A stretch of DNA of 64,000 bases. It comes from Gilliamella sp. Occ3-1. Its GTDB lineage: Bacteria; Pseudomonadota; Gammaproteobacteria; Enterobacterales; Orbaceae. Under the pieces are notes generated by a model. That model made no database searches. It was given only the letters and a program-made list of their open reading frames with translations, and was not told the DNA's origin. Shown here in pieces: positions 43,030 through 51,337 of the stretch. Both the position numbers and the translations under genes were made by a program. The DNA lies in contig NZ_LZHQ01000024.1 of NCBI RefSeq assembly GCF_001690655.1, forward strand, positions 61,329-125,328, written 5' to 3'. Every line of letters starts with the position of its first letter. Position 1 is the first letter of the stretch.

Positions 43030-44697
43030 ATGGCGCAATATGTTTATACCATGAACCGCGTAGGGAAAATTGTTCCCCCTAAACGCTATATTTTAAAAGA
43101 TATTTCTTTAAGTTTTTTTCCGGGTGCAAAAATTGGTGTACTCGGTTTAAATGGAGCGGGTAAATCCACTTTACTACGAATTATGGCGGGTGTTGATACC
43201 GAAATTGAAGGCGAAGCACGCCCACAACCTGATATTAAAATTGGTTATTTACCCCAAGAACCGAAATTAGATCCTAAACAAACTGTGCGTGAAGCCATTG
43301 AGCAAGCGGTTAGTGAGGCTAAACAAGCATTGGCTCGATTAGATGAAGTATATGCCGCTTATGCTGATCCTGATGCCGATTTTGATAAATTAGCCAAAGA
43401 ACAAGCAGAGCTTGAAGCCATTATTCAATCGCAAGATGCTCACAATCTTGATAATCAGTTAGAGCGAGCCGCTGACGCACTACGTTTGCCAGATTGGGAT
43501 GCGAAAATTGAAAATTTATCAGGTGGAGAACGCCGTCGAGTAGCAATTTGTCAATTATTACTTGAAAAGCCTGATATGTTATTAATGGATGAACCGACCA
43601 ACCACTTAGATGCCGAATCGGTAGCATGGTTAGAACGATTCTTACATGACTACGAAGGTACGGTTGTTGCAGTAACTCACGATCGCTACTTCCTAGACAA
43701 CGTAGCTGGTTGGATTTTAGAGCTTGACCGTGGTGAAGGCATTCCATGGGAAGGCAACTACTCATCTTGGCTTGAACAAAAAGATCAGCGCCTAGCGCAA
43801 GAAGCCTCGACCGAATCGGCACGTCGTAAATCGATCGAAAAAGAACTCGAGTGGGTACGACAAAATCCGAAAGGGCGCCAAGCAAAAAGCAAAGCCCGCC
43901 TAGCTCGCTTTGAAGAACTCAACAGTAACGATTACCAAAAACGTAACGAAACTAACGAGCTCTTTATTCCAGCTGGACAACGTTTAGGCGATAAAGTGAT
44001 TGAAGTAAGCAATCTAACTAAATCGTATGGCGATCGTGTGCTGATTGATAACTTATCTTTTAGTATTCCTAAAGGGGCAATTGTTGGCATTATTGGTCCA
44101 AATGGAGCAGGGAAATCAACCCTATTTAGAATGCTATCAGGCAAAGAACAACCTGATTCAGGCACGATTACTTTGGGTGAAACAGTGCAACTTGCATCAG
44201 TTGATCAGTTCCGTGACAGTATGGACGACAAAAAAACAGTTTGGGACGAAATTTCAAACGGTCAAGATATTATGCGTATTGGCAATTTTGAAATCCCAAG
44301 TCGTGCTTATGTTGGTCGTTTTAACTTTAAAGGTGTTGATCAGCAAAAGCGTGTTGGTGAACTTTCAGGTGGTGAACGTGGGCGTGTACATTTAGCTAAA
44401 TTATTACAAGTGGGCGGTAATGTATTATTACTTGACGAACCGACTAATGATTTAGATGTCGAAACCTTACGAGCACTTGAAAACGCACTCCTTGAATTCC
44501 CAGGTTGTGCTTTAGTGGTTTCACATGACCGTTGGTTTTTAGATCGTATTGCGACCCATATTTTGGATTATCAAGACGAAGGACATGTGGAATTCTTTGA
44601 AGGTAACTTTACCGAATACGAAGAATGGAAAAAGCGCACATTGGGTGCTGAAGCATTAGAGCCTAAACGTGCTAAATATAAACGAATCTCCAAATAG
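43030..44697 (+). CDS. ettA: Energy-dependent translational throttle protein EttA (ABC-F)
   Basis: A 555-residue soluble ABC-F protein, the usual EttA length. Two ABC domains: Walker A GLNGAGKS (about 39) and GPNGAGKS (about 357); signatures [11 protein letters not shown] and LSGGERGRVHL; Walker B MLLMDEPTNHLD and VLLLDEPTNDLD. The linker with RQNPKGRQAKSKARL is the tRNA-interacting P-site tether region. It gates the first steps of elongation by ATP/ADP ratio. Monocistronic with a terminator. Confidence 0.96.
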   Translation: MAQYVYTMNRVGKIVPPKRYILKDISLSFFPGAKIGVLGLNGAGKSTLLRIMAGVDTEIEGEARPQPDIKIGYLPQEPKLDPKQTVREAIEQAVSEAKQALARLDEVYAAYADPDADFDKLAKEQAELEAIIQSQDAHNLDNQLERAADALRLPDWDAKIENLSGGERRRVAICQLLLEKPDMLLMDEPTNHLDAESVAWLERFLHDYEGTVVAVTHDRYFLDNVAGWILELDRGEGIPWEGNYSSWLEQKDQRLAQEASTESARRKSIEKELEWVRQNPKGRQAKSKARLARFEELNSNDYQKRNETNELFIPAGQRLGDKVIEVSNLTKSYGDRVLIDNLSFSIPKGAIVGIIGPNGAGKSTLFRMLSGKEQPDSGTITLGETVQLASVDQFRDSMDDKKTVWDEISNGQDIMRIGNFEIPSRAYVGRFNFKGVDQQKRVGELSGGERGRVHLAKLLQVGGNVLLLDEPTNDLDVETLRALENALLEFPGCALVVSHDRWFLDRIATHILDYQDEGHVEFFEGNFTEYEEWKKRTLGAEALEPKRAKYKRISK

Positions 44698-44713
44698 AAT
44701 TAATTTTTATTTT

Positions 44714-44745
44714 ATTCCGCCGATTTATATTGGCGGAATTGTTTT
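44714..44745 (+). terminator. Intrinsic terminator of ettA
   Basis: ATTCCGCC (44714-44721) pairs with GGCGGAAT (44732-44739), then TGTTTT. It lies 17 bases after the ettA stop, between convergent ettA and ybjD. Confidence 0.75.
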
Positions 44746-44789
44746 ATCTTCTTGATAGCGATTTTAAATATTTTTCAAAATGTAATTAT

Positions 44790-46418
44790 CTAAACTAACC
44801 CTTTAGATGAACTAATAATTCTCGAAAAAGTATCCATTAGCAAACGCGGTATAGCGTTTATACCACGTGATTTTGCATCATCACAAATGGCAATCGCAAG
44901 ATCAGGTTTTGAACTTTTATGAATTGCTTTTTGAATAATTTGATGTACAGGCAGATCAATATGCTGTGTTGTATTATAAGCGGCAAGTTTATAGACATGA
45001 CTAAAACCATGTTTAAATAAAAAGTTTTCAATGTCTCGCGCAGGTAAAACCGTTAAGTAATCATTAGGATTTTTATCTTCACCACATAACGATTTTACTG
45101 TATCGGCATATTTTTTACCCGCCATATCCCCATCAGTAATTACATACCAATGAATTCCCATTTTATTGGCATATTTTATAAGCGGTTTTAAACCACACTG
45201 AGCAAACTCAATAAGCTGAACTCCCTCTGAACTCAGATGATAACCACTTTGTTCTGCTAGTTCACGTAACAACCACACTTCGGTTTCGCCCTCGACTAAC
45301 AACCAACATCGTGCAAATAAGGCATTTGATCGGCGATAAAGAATATGAAACGCAATACGACGACTATCACTAACGCTTAATGAATAAGGTTCAATGTATT
45401 TGGCAATAATTTTATCTGGCAGACGAATTAAACGATAAAGGTTTTCTAATGAAAATAATGATACCAGATCACTTGAGTTAGACGTGATAATTTTTTGTGT
45501 AGGGAAGTTTTTTAGTAAGCGAAATGCAACGGATAAAATGATTGGATGTAACAAACTTTCAGGCTCTTCTAAAATTAAAATAGGCATTGAACTTTGTGAA
45601 AGTGAATAATTTCCTTTAGCATCAATAATAGAGCCGAAAATTCCTAAAAATACAGTTCGTAAATAATCATTATCAAGATTATCCAATACATCATTAATTT
45701 GTTCCAAAACATTCCAATCTTCTGATCTTGGTGTACTTTTGGCATTTTTTTGTTTGTAATGATTGCGGTGTGCTTGATCGACAAAATAATACTCTAATAA
45801 TGAGCGTGCGGCTTGTAGGCCTCGAGCTAATTCATCTTGGGTTAATTCGGCTGAATGGGCTTTTAGTTGGTTTGAAAGTTGGCTAATGTAGTGTTCGGAT
45901 AATGGTTCGTTAGTAACAGTTAATTGCTCAGGATTAATTGCGTTTTTAAGTGTCATTACTGGATTTAGTTTGATTAATGTTGCAATTAATAATTTTTCGT
46001 TTTCTATATTAAAAGGATTGCCTTGTGCATTGAGCAATTTATGTTGTGTTATAATTTGGTTATCTTGTTTATTAGCAGAAATTTGATAAGTGATACGATG
46101 CAGATTATCTTGGTGTGATTGATACGAAACTGAGCGTAATGGTTGATAATCTTGATTATTTAATTCATGTAAGTGTGATTGGCAATAAGTGATTTTAATA
46201 ATAATATTATCGCCATAACATTGGTATTGATCATGATAAAAATCGGAAACGACAAATTGATAAAACGTGTTATCCAGTGATAACAATTGCAAAGCGCTGA
46301 TTAAACTTGACCGCCCCCAACGATTTTCACCCATTAGTACGCTAGAACTAGCATTTAATTTTAAAGATAGCTGACTAATACCTTTAAATCCGGAAATATC
46401 AATTTGTTCAATAAACAT
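44790..46418 (-). CDS. ybjD: OLD-family ATPase/TOPRIM protein YbjD
   Basis: A 542-residue protein colinear with E. coli YbjD. The N-terminal ABC-type ATPase starts with ISGFKGISQLSLKL; Walker B is LILEEPESLLHP (about 275). The C-terminal TOPRIM domain has LLVEGETEVWLLRELAEQ (about 370) and DGDMAGKKYA (about 425). OLD proteins are ATP-dependent nucleases linked to phage exclusion; YbjD itself is uncharacterised. The Walker A reads GENRWGRSS, with Arg (CGG codon) where the family has Lys. It lies 15 bases downstream of waaP on the same strand. Confidence 0.88.
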   Translation of the reverse strand: MFIEQIDISGFKGISQLSLKLNASSSVLMGENRWGRSSLISALQLLSLDNTFYQFVVSDFYHDQYQCYGDNIIIKITYCQSHLHELNNQDYQPLRSVSYQSHQDNLHRITYQISANKQDNQIITQHKLLNAQGNPFNIENEKLLIATLIKLNPVMTLKNAINPEQLTVTNEPLSEHYISQLSNQLKAHSAELTQDELARGLQAARSLLEYYFVDQAHRNHYKQKNAKSTPRSEDWNVLEQINDVLDNLDNDYLRTVFLGIFGSIIDAKGNYSLSQSSMPILILEEPESLLHPIILSVAFRLLKNFPTQKIITSNSSDLVSLFSLENLYRLIRLPDKIIAKYIEPYSLSVSDSRRIAFHILYRRSNALFARCWLLVEGETEVWLLRELAEQSGYHLSSEGVQLIEFAQCGLKPLIKYANKMGIHWYVITDGDMAGKKYADTVKSLCGEDKNPNDYLTVLPARDIENFLFKHGFSHVYKLAAYNTTQHIDLPVHQIIQKAIHKSSKPDLAIAICDDAKSRGINAIPRLLMDTFSRIISSSKGLV

Positions 46419-46433
46419 AGCGTATCCTTATTG

Positions 46434-47237
46434 TTAAAGATGATACTTTTCTGTCCTTTTACGAATTCGTTCAACTTTTTGATGCGTACTAGCAATTAAC
46501 TTAGCTTCATTACGCAAGATCGTTTTTAAAGGTTGATTAAAATAAACTTTCAAAAAACGCCAAATATCGCGATCAATTAGCCCAATATTCATGGCTGAAA
46601 AATAAAGCCCAATTAAATCTTTATCACGCCAACGAACAGGAACTATTTTACGGATCTGAGCACGATGTAAATCAATCACCGACAATTTTATTTGCTGATG
46701 ATTTTCAAAAAGCGGAATATCAAGCAAAAAGTGACACAAATAACAATCACGATGATTAACCCCAGCCACATGCATTCGAGCCACCATTTTTGCCAAATAA
46801 ATAACTAAAGAACGCTTTATATGATAGCTAGGTGGGTTAGTTAACCATGGCTTAGTAAAATCTTCTAAACTCACAGTCGGGTTAAGATCTCTTGTCACAA
46901 TAAATGAATGACGAGTCAGCGGATTTAGTCCCTTACGACCAAATGCTCGCTCATCCATCGTATTAACGCCAACTTGCTCCAAACGCTTAATCGCATCCCA
47001 CTCCTGCTTAGCATCTAAAACAGGTAAACGTAACGAAATGAGATTTTTAAAAATCTCTTTAATGGTTGTACCACGATGAATTTTAATAAAATACGATGCA
47101 TCACCAAGCTCAAAATTCAACGTCTTACGTTGCTTAACCGCTCGATAGACTTTGCCTGATATTAACTCAACTTCCGCAAACGGATCTTTATTTTTCCACA
47201 AAGCATCAAAAGGGGATTTTAACTTTAACTCATTCAT
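46434..47237 (-). CDS. waaP: LPS core heptose(I) kinase WaaP (RfaP)
   Basis: A 267-residue kinase-fold enzyme. The catalytic loop is GVNHRDCYLCHFLL (about 160) and the metal segment SVIDLHRAQ (about 190), as in WaaP. It phosphorylates heptose I of the LPS inner core, which stabilises the outer membrane. ATG 47237 overlaps the waaG stop by 8 bases; an upstream GTG at 47246 lacks proper spacing. Forms a waaG-waaP-ybjD unit. Confidence 0.93.
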   Translation of the reverse strand: MNELKLKSPFDALWKNKDPFAEVELISGKVYRAVKQRKTLNFELGDASYFIKIHRGTTIKEIFKNLISLRLPVLDAKQEWDAIKRLEQVGVNTMDERAFGRKGLNPLTRHSFIVTRDLNPTVSLEDFTKPWLTNPPSYHIKRSLVIYLAKMVARMHVAGVNHRDCYLCHFLLDIPLFENHQQIKLSVIDLHRAQIRKIVPVRWRDKDLIGLYFSAMNIGLIDRDIWRFLKVYFNQPLKTILRNEAKLIASTHQKVERIRKRTEKYHL

Positions 47238-48354
47238 AATGATCACAACCTAAAATAATATCTGCGGCTCGCTGGGCTAAGTGGTATAAATCAGACGTTT
47301 TACCATAATGTATTGCATTGTTGTGCCATGTTAATAACTGATCGTGATTTGTTATGGCATTTTGCAACGCTTGATTGAGATCTGCTTGTACAAAAGGCTC
47401 GGCAAGGATCACCCCAGCATTGGCATCATCAATATGATAAGCATAGCCAGAAATGCTTGACACAATCACTGGCACCCCAGCAGCTAACCCTTCAATAAGC
47501 ACCATACCAGCTGCTTCTTGTCTTGCTGGGTGCAATAGCAAATCTGCCGCAAATAAAAAGTCAGGGATATCATTACGGCCTGCAAAAAAACGTACTTGAT
47601 ACTCAATGCCGAGTTGCTTAGCCAGTTTATGATAAGCTTCGGGATTATCCTGCCCCACTACTAAAAAAGTCACTTTTTGTTTTAAATCGCAAGGTAGTGC
47701 GGCAATGGCGGTTAAAGAACGATCTACTCCCTTACGCTTAAAATCTGATCCAATTTGCACAATCACAAAATTATGTTCATCAATTTGATTGGCTTGCCTA
47801 AATTGCTTACCTTTAGCTAGCGACTCATAATTGTATTGACGATCTTGCGCAATACCGGGTGGCAATAGGTAAAAGCGTGATGAATCAGTATGGTAATGGC
47901 GCTCAAAATCACTAATTTGCTGTTTTGTTAGTACCATAACTTTGGTTTGGCTATGTTGATTAAATACCGCATATTCGAAAGCTAAATAGTGCTTACAGCG
48001 TTTTGACAATTTATACAAAAAGCCCTTTTGTGAAACCTTTTCGGCATAACAAGTATCACCTGCAAAATAAACATCCAAATCAGGCATTTTATTAAAGCCA
48101 ACTACACAATCAACAGGATTTGCTTGTAAATGAGCCTTCACCCAATGGTAATAAGATTGATTACGACTATGGTTGGATAAGCCCTTTTTAGGTACCAAAA
48201 TAATGTCAAACCCACAAGGTACATCGCCTTGCCAATCTATGACATAAACACGAACATTATGTCCTCGATTTTGACAAGCTTTGGCTATTTGCAAAAAATC
48301 ACGTTGCAAACCACCAAAAGGAAAATATTTATAAATACAAAAAACCAGTTGCAT
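47230..48354 (-). CDS. waaG: LPS core glucosyltransferase I WaaG (RfaG)
   Basis: A 374-residue GT4-family (GT-B fold) enzyme. The N-terminus YKYFPFGGLQRDFLQIA is the WaaG signature. The donor site has GSDFKRKGVDRS (about 195) and the EX7E element in ARQEAAGMVLIEGLAAG (about 284). It adds the first outer-core glucose to heptose II. First gene of the leftward waaG-waaP-ybjD block. Other waa genes are not seen in the window except the distant waaY-like gene. Confidence 0.93.
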   Translation of the reverse strand: MQLVFCIYKYFPFGGLQRDFLQIAKACQNRGHNVRVYVIDWQGDVPCGFDIILVPKKGLSNHSRNQSYYHWVKAHLQANPVDCVVGFNKMPDLDVYFAGDTCYAEKVSQKGFLYKLSKRCKHYLAFEYAVFNQHSQTKVMVLTKQQISDFERHYHTDSSRFYLLPPGIAQDRQYNYESLAKGKQFRQANQIDEHNFVIVQIGSDFKRKGVDRSLTAIAALPCDLKQKVTFLVVGQDNPEAYHKLAKQLGIEYQVRFFAGRNDIPDFLFAADLLLHPARQEAAGMVLIEGLAAGVPVIVSSISGYAYHIDDANAGVILAEPFVQADLNQALQNAITNHDQLLTWHNNAIHYGKTSDLYHLAQRAADIILGCDHYE

Positions 48355-48565
48355 GCAGATTGTCTCAAGTTTGAAAGGAGTATTATATACTTAGTATTTA
48401 TTTTGGTGCAAAGTTTGATTTTTATAGAACCAAATTTGCTGGAAAATTTTGGTCATAGTGACAGTTGAATAAGCATACTGTCATTTGTAAAAATAATTCA
48501 AGAGTCTATACCATTATAATTTTGTTTTATTATTAGTGTGGGTGCGTTACGCTATTGATAATCTC

Positions 48566-48790
48566 TCAAACTATAATAATTTTAAATGAAATTGTTAGCA
48601 CCATTGAAAACGTAAAAAAAATTACCAAAAACAATAGCGAATAGCAAGGGACAAATAGATATATCTTATTTTTTTTGATAAAAAATAAACACAAAATTAA
48701 GGGCATGGTAAGGATAAGGAAAACGTCTTCACTATTTCTTCCACCTAATGGTAACGTACAAAGGTTGTCTGGATCACTTGTAAAAATCAT
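48566..48790 (-). CDS. Hypothetical small membrane protein (doubtful)
   Basis: A 74-codon frame with two strongly hydrophobic stretches (FLILTMPLILCLFFI and YLFVPCYSLLFLVIFFTF) after a polar DPDNLCTLPLGGRNSED segment. I do not recognise it. The ribosome site is poor. The frame directly upstream (48873-48787) also encodes a hydrophobic run (RVLLIIINLFSTDKYDG) and ends in a TGA overlapping this ATG, so the piece could be a frameshifted membrane gene. It may equally be non-coding. Confidence 0.25.
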   Translation of the reverse strand: MIFTSDPDNLCTLPLGGRNSEDVFLILTMPLILCLFFIKKNKIYLFVPCYSLLFLVIFFTFSMVLTISFKIIIV

Positions 48791-48887
48791 CCATCATATT
48801 TATCGGTTGAAAATAAATTAATAATTATTAATAAAACGCGAAGTGGATAAATGAAAGGATGTCCTTTTTCATAATCATTAAATCCAC

Positions 48888-49814
48888 TTATGATTTAAAA
48901 AAGTAACTATCACCAATAGCACTACCTTGAGCACCAAACTGGCGTAAATTGTGATCAACGGCATTCATCGATTGCCAATGGTTTTCACACCAATCAGGGG
49001 CGAGTAAAGTTGGTTTTCTGGCATTAGCTGATATGCGATGATACAAAATATTTGCTGGAGTTTGGCGAATGATATCGCCAGCAATATCGACATATTTATC
49101 TAATGTTAATACTGGAAGCCGTCCAGCCCGCCACGCTTTTGCCATAATACTACCGTCAACAATATGTAAAGGGTGTAATTTTAAACCATCGACACCACAG
49201 TCGAGCACACGCTTAAGGGTTATAAAGTTATCTTGTTTGGTTTCTTTCGGTAAACCAATAATTAAGTGAGTACAGACCTTAATGCCAAGCTTGCGTGCCT
49301 TTTGTACGGTTTGATAATAATCATCAAAAGTATGCCCTCGATTAATATCGTGTAAGGTTTTGTTATGAGCAGTTTGTAAACCAAGTTCTAACCAAACTTC
49401 ATAGCCATTGGATTGATAATGCGCAAGCAAATCAAGCGCTTCATCAGGAACACAATCAGGGCGAGTACCAACACAAAGCCCAACAATATCTGTACTATTC
49501 AGGGCTTCTTCATACATATTTTTTAGAATTTCAACCTCGGCGTAGGTGCTGGTATAAGCCTGAAAATAAGCAAGGTATCGTTTAGATTTTTTCATTTGTT
49601 GGGCTTGCGAAGTTAATTGCTCAGAAATTGATTTAACCTGAATAGATTCATCAATGATTGAGGCAACATTACAAAAAGTACAACCACCTTGACCAATAGT
49701 GCCATCTCGATTGGGACAGCTAAAGCCACCATGTAAAGTAAGTTTATAGATCTTTTCGCCATAACGACGTTGTAAATCGGAACCGAATGTATTAACGACT
49801 AAATGAAGTTGCAT
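48888..49814 (-). CDS. yhcC: Radical SAM protein YhcC (TIGR01212 type)
   Basis: A 308-residue radical-SAM protein colinear with E. coli YhcC. The cluster cysteines are spaced CX11CX2C (CPNRDGTIGQGGCTFC, about 25-40), the unusual spacing of this family. It also has YFQAYTSTYAEVE, GLCVGTRPDCVPDE and LHPLHIVDGSIMA. The function is unknown; some relatives are linked to tRNA or metabolite modification. I start at ATG 49814 (MQLHLVVN); 27 upstream codons in frame look non-coding. Confidence 0.9.
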   Translation of the reverse strand: MQLHLVVNTFGSDLQRRYGEKIYKLTLHGGFSCPNRDGTIGQGGCTFCNVASIIDESIQVKSISEQLTSQAQQMKKSKRYLAYFQAYTSTYAEVEILKNMYEEALNSTDIVGLCVGTRPDCVPDEALDLLAHYQSNGYEVWLELGLQTAHNKTLHDINRGHTFDDYYQTVQKARKLGIKVCTHLIIGLPKETKQDNFITLKRVLDCGVDGLKLHPLHIVDGSIMAKAWRAGRLPVLTLDKYVDIAGDIIRQTPANILYHRISANARKPTLLAPDWCENHWQSMNAVDHNLRQFGAQGSAIGDSYFFKS

Positions 49815-49987
49815 TATAAACCAAATAAAATTTTTAATTATTTTAGCAATATGCCTTGTATGCCATACCTCAGTCATAATACTACATTTCAACAATATAT
49901 AAATATTTTTTATAACTCAAAAAAAAGATTGAAATTAAGCACTGATTAAGTAAGGATAATTAGTGTTGTTTTTTTATACTGTAGTGT

Positions 49988-50003
49988 ACGACAACGTTTA
50001 AGG
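49988..50003 (+). promoter_or_regulatory. Possible PurR-type operator before glyA
   Basis: ACGACAACGTTTAAGG matches 11 of 16 positions of the PurR consensus ACGCAAACGTTTTCGT, including the central CAACGTTT-like core. E. coli glyA is PurR-regulated, so the site is reasonable. A TATACT at 49975-49980 may be the -10. The match is imperfect. Confidence 0.35.
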
Positions 50004-50032
50004 TTTGTTGCGATTAATAACTAGGAGTTAAC

Positions 50033-51289
50033 ATGTTTAGTAAAGATATGACTATTGCCGATTATGATGCGGAATTGTGGAATGCTATTAAAGGTGAAGA
50101 ACAGCGCCAAGAAGATCACCTTGAACTGATCGCATCAGAAAACTACACCAGCCCACGAGTAATGCAAGCGCAAGGTTCGCAATTAACCAATAAATATGCC
50201 GAAGGTTATCCCGGAAGACGTTATTATGGGGGTTGTGAGTATGTTGATATTGTTGAAAAATTAGCAATTGAACGGGCTAAAGCTTTATTTGGTGCTGATT
50301 ATGCTAATGTGCAACCGCATTCAGGTTCACAAGCTAATTTTGCCGTTTATATGGCACTTTTAAATACAGGCGATACGGTTTTAGGTATGAACCTGTCTGA
50401 AGGTGGGCATTTGACGCACGGTTCGCCCGTTAGCTTTTCGGGTAAACTTTATCATGTTGTGGATTATGGTGTTGATGATTCAGGGCGTATTGATTATGAC
50501 AAGTTAGTTAAAACAGCCCAAGAATCTAAACCTAAAATGATTATTGGTGGATTTTCGGCTTATTCTGGGGGGGTGGATTGGCAACGTATGCGTGAAATCG
50601 CAGATAGTGTGGGCGCTTATTTGTTTGTGGATATGGCGCATGTGGCAGGGCTAGTTGCGGCAGGTGTTTATCCAAATCCAGTTCCTTATGCTCACGTTGT
50701 TACTACTACAACTCATAAAACTTTAGGTGGTCCTCGTGGCGGTTTGATTTTGGCTAAAGGTGGTAGTGAAGAATTATATAAAAAGTTAAATTCGGCTGTC
50801 TTTCCAGGAGCGCAAGGTGGTCCTTTAATGCATGTAATTGCCGCTAAAGCAGTTGCGTTAAAAGAGGCGATGGAGCCTGAGTATAAAATCTATCAACAAC
50901 AAGTGGTGAAAAACGCTAAAGCTATGGTCGAGGTGATTTTGCAACGTGGCTATAAAGTAGTTTCTGGCGAAACACAAAACCATCTGTTTTTAATTGATTT
51001 AGTCGATAAAAATATTACAGGTAAAGAAGCTGATGCGGCTTTAGGTAGTGCTAATATTACCGTTAATAAAAATAGTGTACCAAAAGATCCACAAAGCCCA
51101 TTTGTAACATCTGGTGTGCGTATCGGTACGCCGGCTATTACTCGCCGAGGCTTTAGAGAAGCCGAGTCGCGAGATTTAGCTAATTGGATTTGTGATGTTT
51201 TAGATAATATCGATGACGAGCAAAACATCCAAGCTGTGAAAGAAAAGGTGCTTGCAATTTGCCGTCGTTTGCCGGTTTATCAGCATTAA
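50033..51289 (+). CDS. glyA: Serine hydroxymethyltransferase
   Basis: A 418-residue PLP enzyme. The PLP lysine is in [16 protein letters not shown] (about 229), and [15 protein letters not shown] and PHSGSQAN are conserved. It converts serine and tetrahydrofolate to glycine and methylene-THF. A TAGGAG ribosome site precedes ATG 50033. Monocistronic with a strong terminator. Confidence 0.97.
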   Translation: MFSKDMTIADYDAELWNAIKGEEQRQEDHLELIASENYTSPRVMQAQGSQLTNKYAEGYPGRRYYGGCEYVDIVEKLAIERAKALFGADYANVQPHSGSQANFAVYMALLNTGDTVLGMNLSEGGHLTHGSPVSFSGKLYHVVDYGVDDSGRIDYDKLVKTAQESKPKMIIGGFSAYSGGVDWQRMREIADSVGAYLFVDMAHVAGLVAAGVYPNPVPYAHVVTTTTHKTLGGPRGGLILAKGGSEELYKKLNSAVFPGAQGGPLMHVIAAKAVALKEAMEPEYKIYQQQVVKNAKAMVEVILQRGYKVVSGETQNHLFLIDLVDKNITGKEADAALGSANITVNKNSVPKDPQSPFVTSGVRIGTPAITRRGFREAESRDLANWICDVLDNIDDEQNIQAVKEKVLAICRRLPVYQH

Positions 51290-51298
51290 TGGTTGTTT

Positions 51299-51333
51299 CA
51301 TTTCGCCGACGGTTGTCGGCGAAATGGTTTTTT
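51299..51333 (+). terminator. Intrinsic terminator of glyA
   Basis: CATTTCGCCGAC (51299-51310) pairs perfectly with GTCGGCGAAATG (51315-51326) around GGTT, followed by GTTTTTT. It ends glyA and lies 5 bases before the end of the convergent EF-hand gene. Confidence 0.93.
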
Positions 51334-51337
51334 GCTT

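Noticed and set aside
43421..43885. Long leftward frame inside ettA
   Set aside because: It is the antisense shadow of a conserved, strongly supported ABC-F gene, with no domain of its own.
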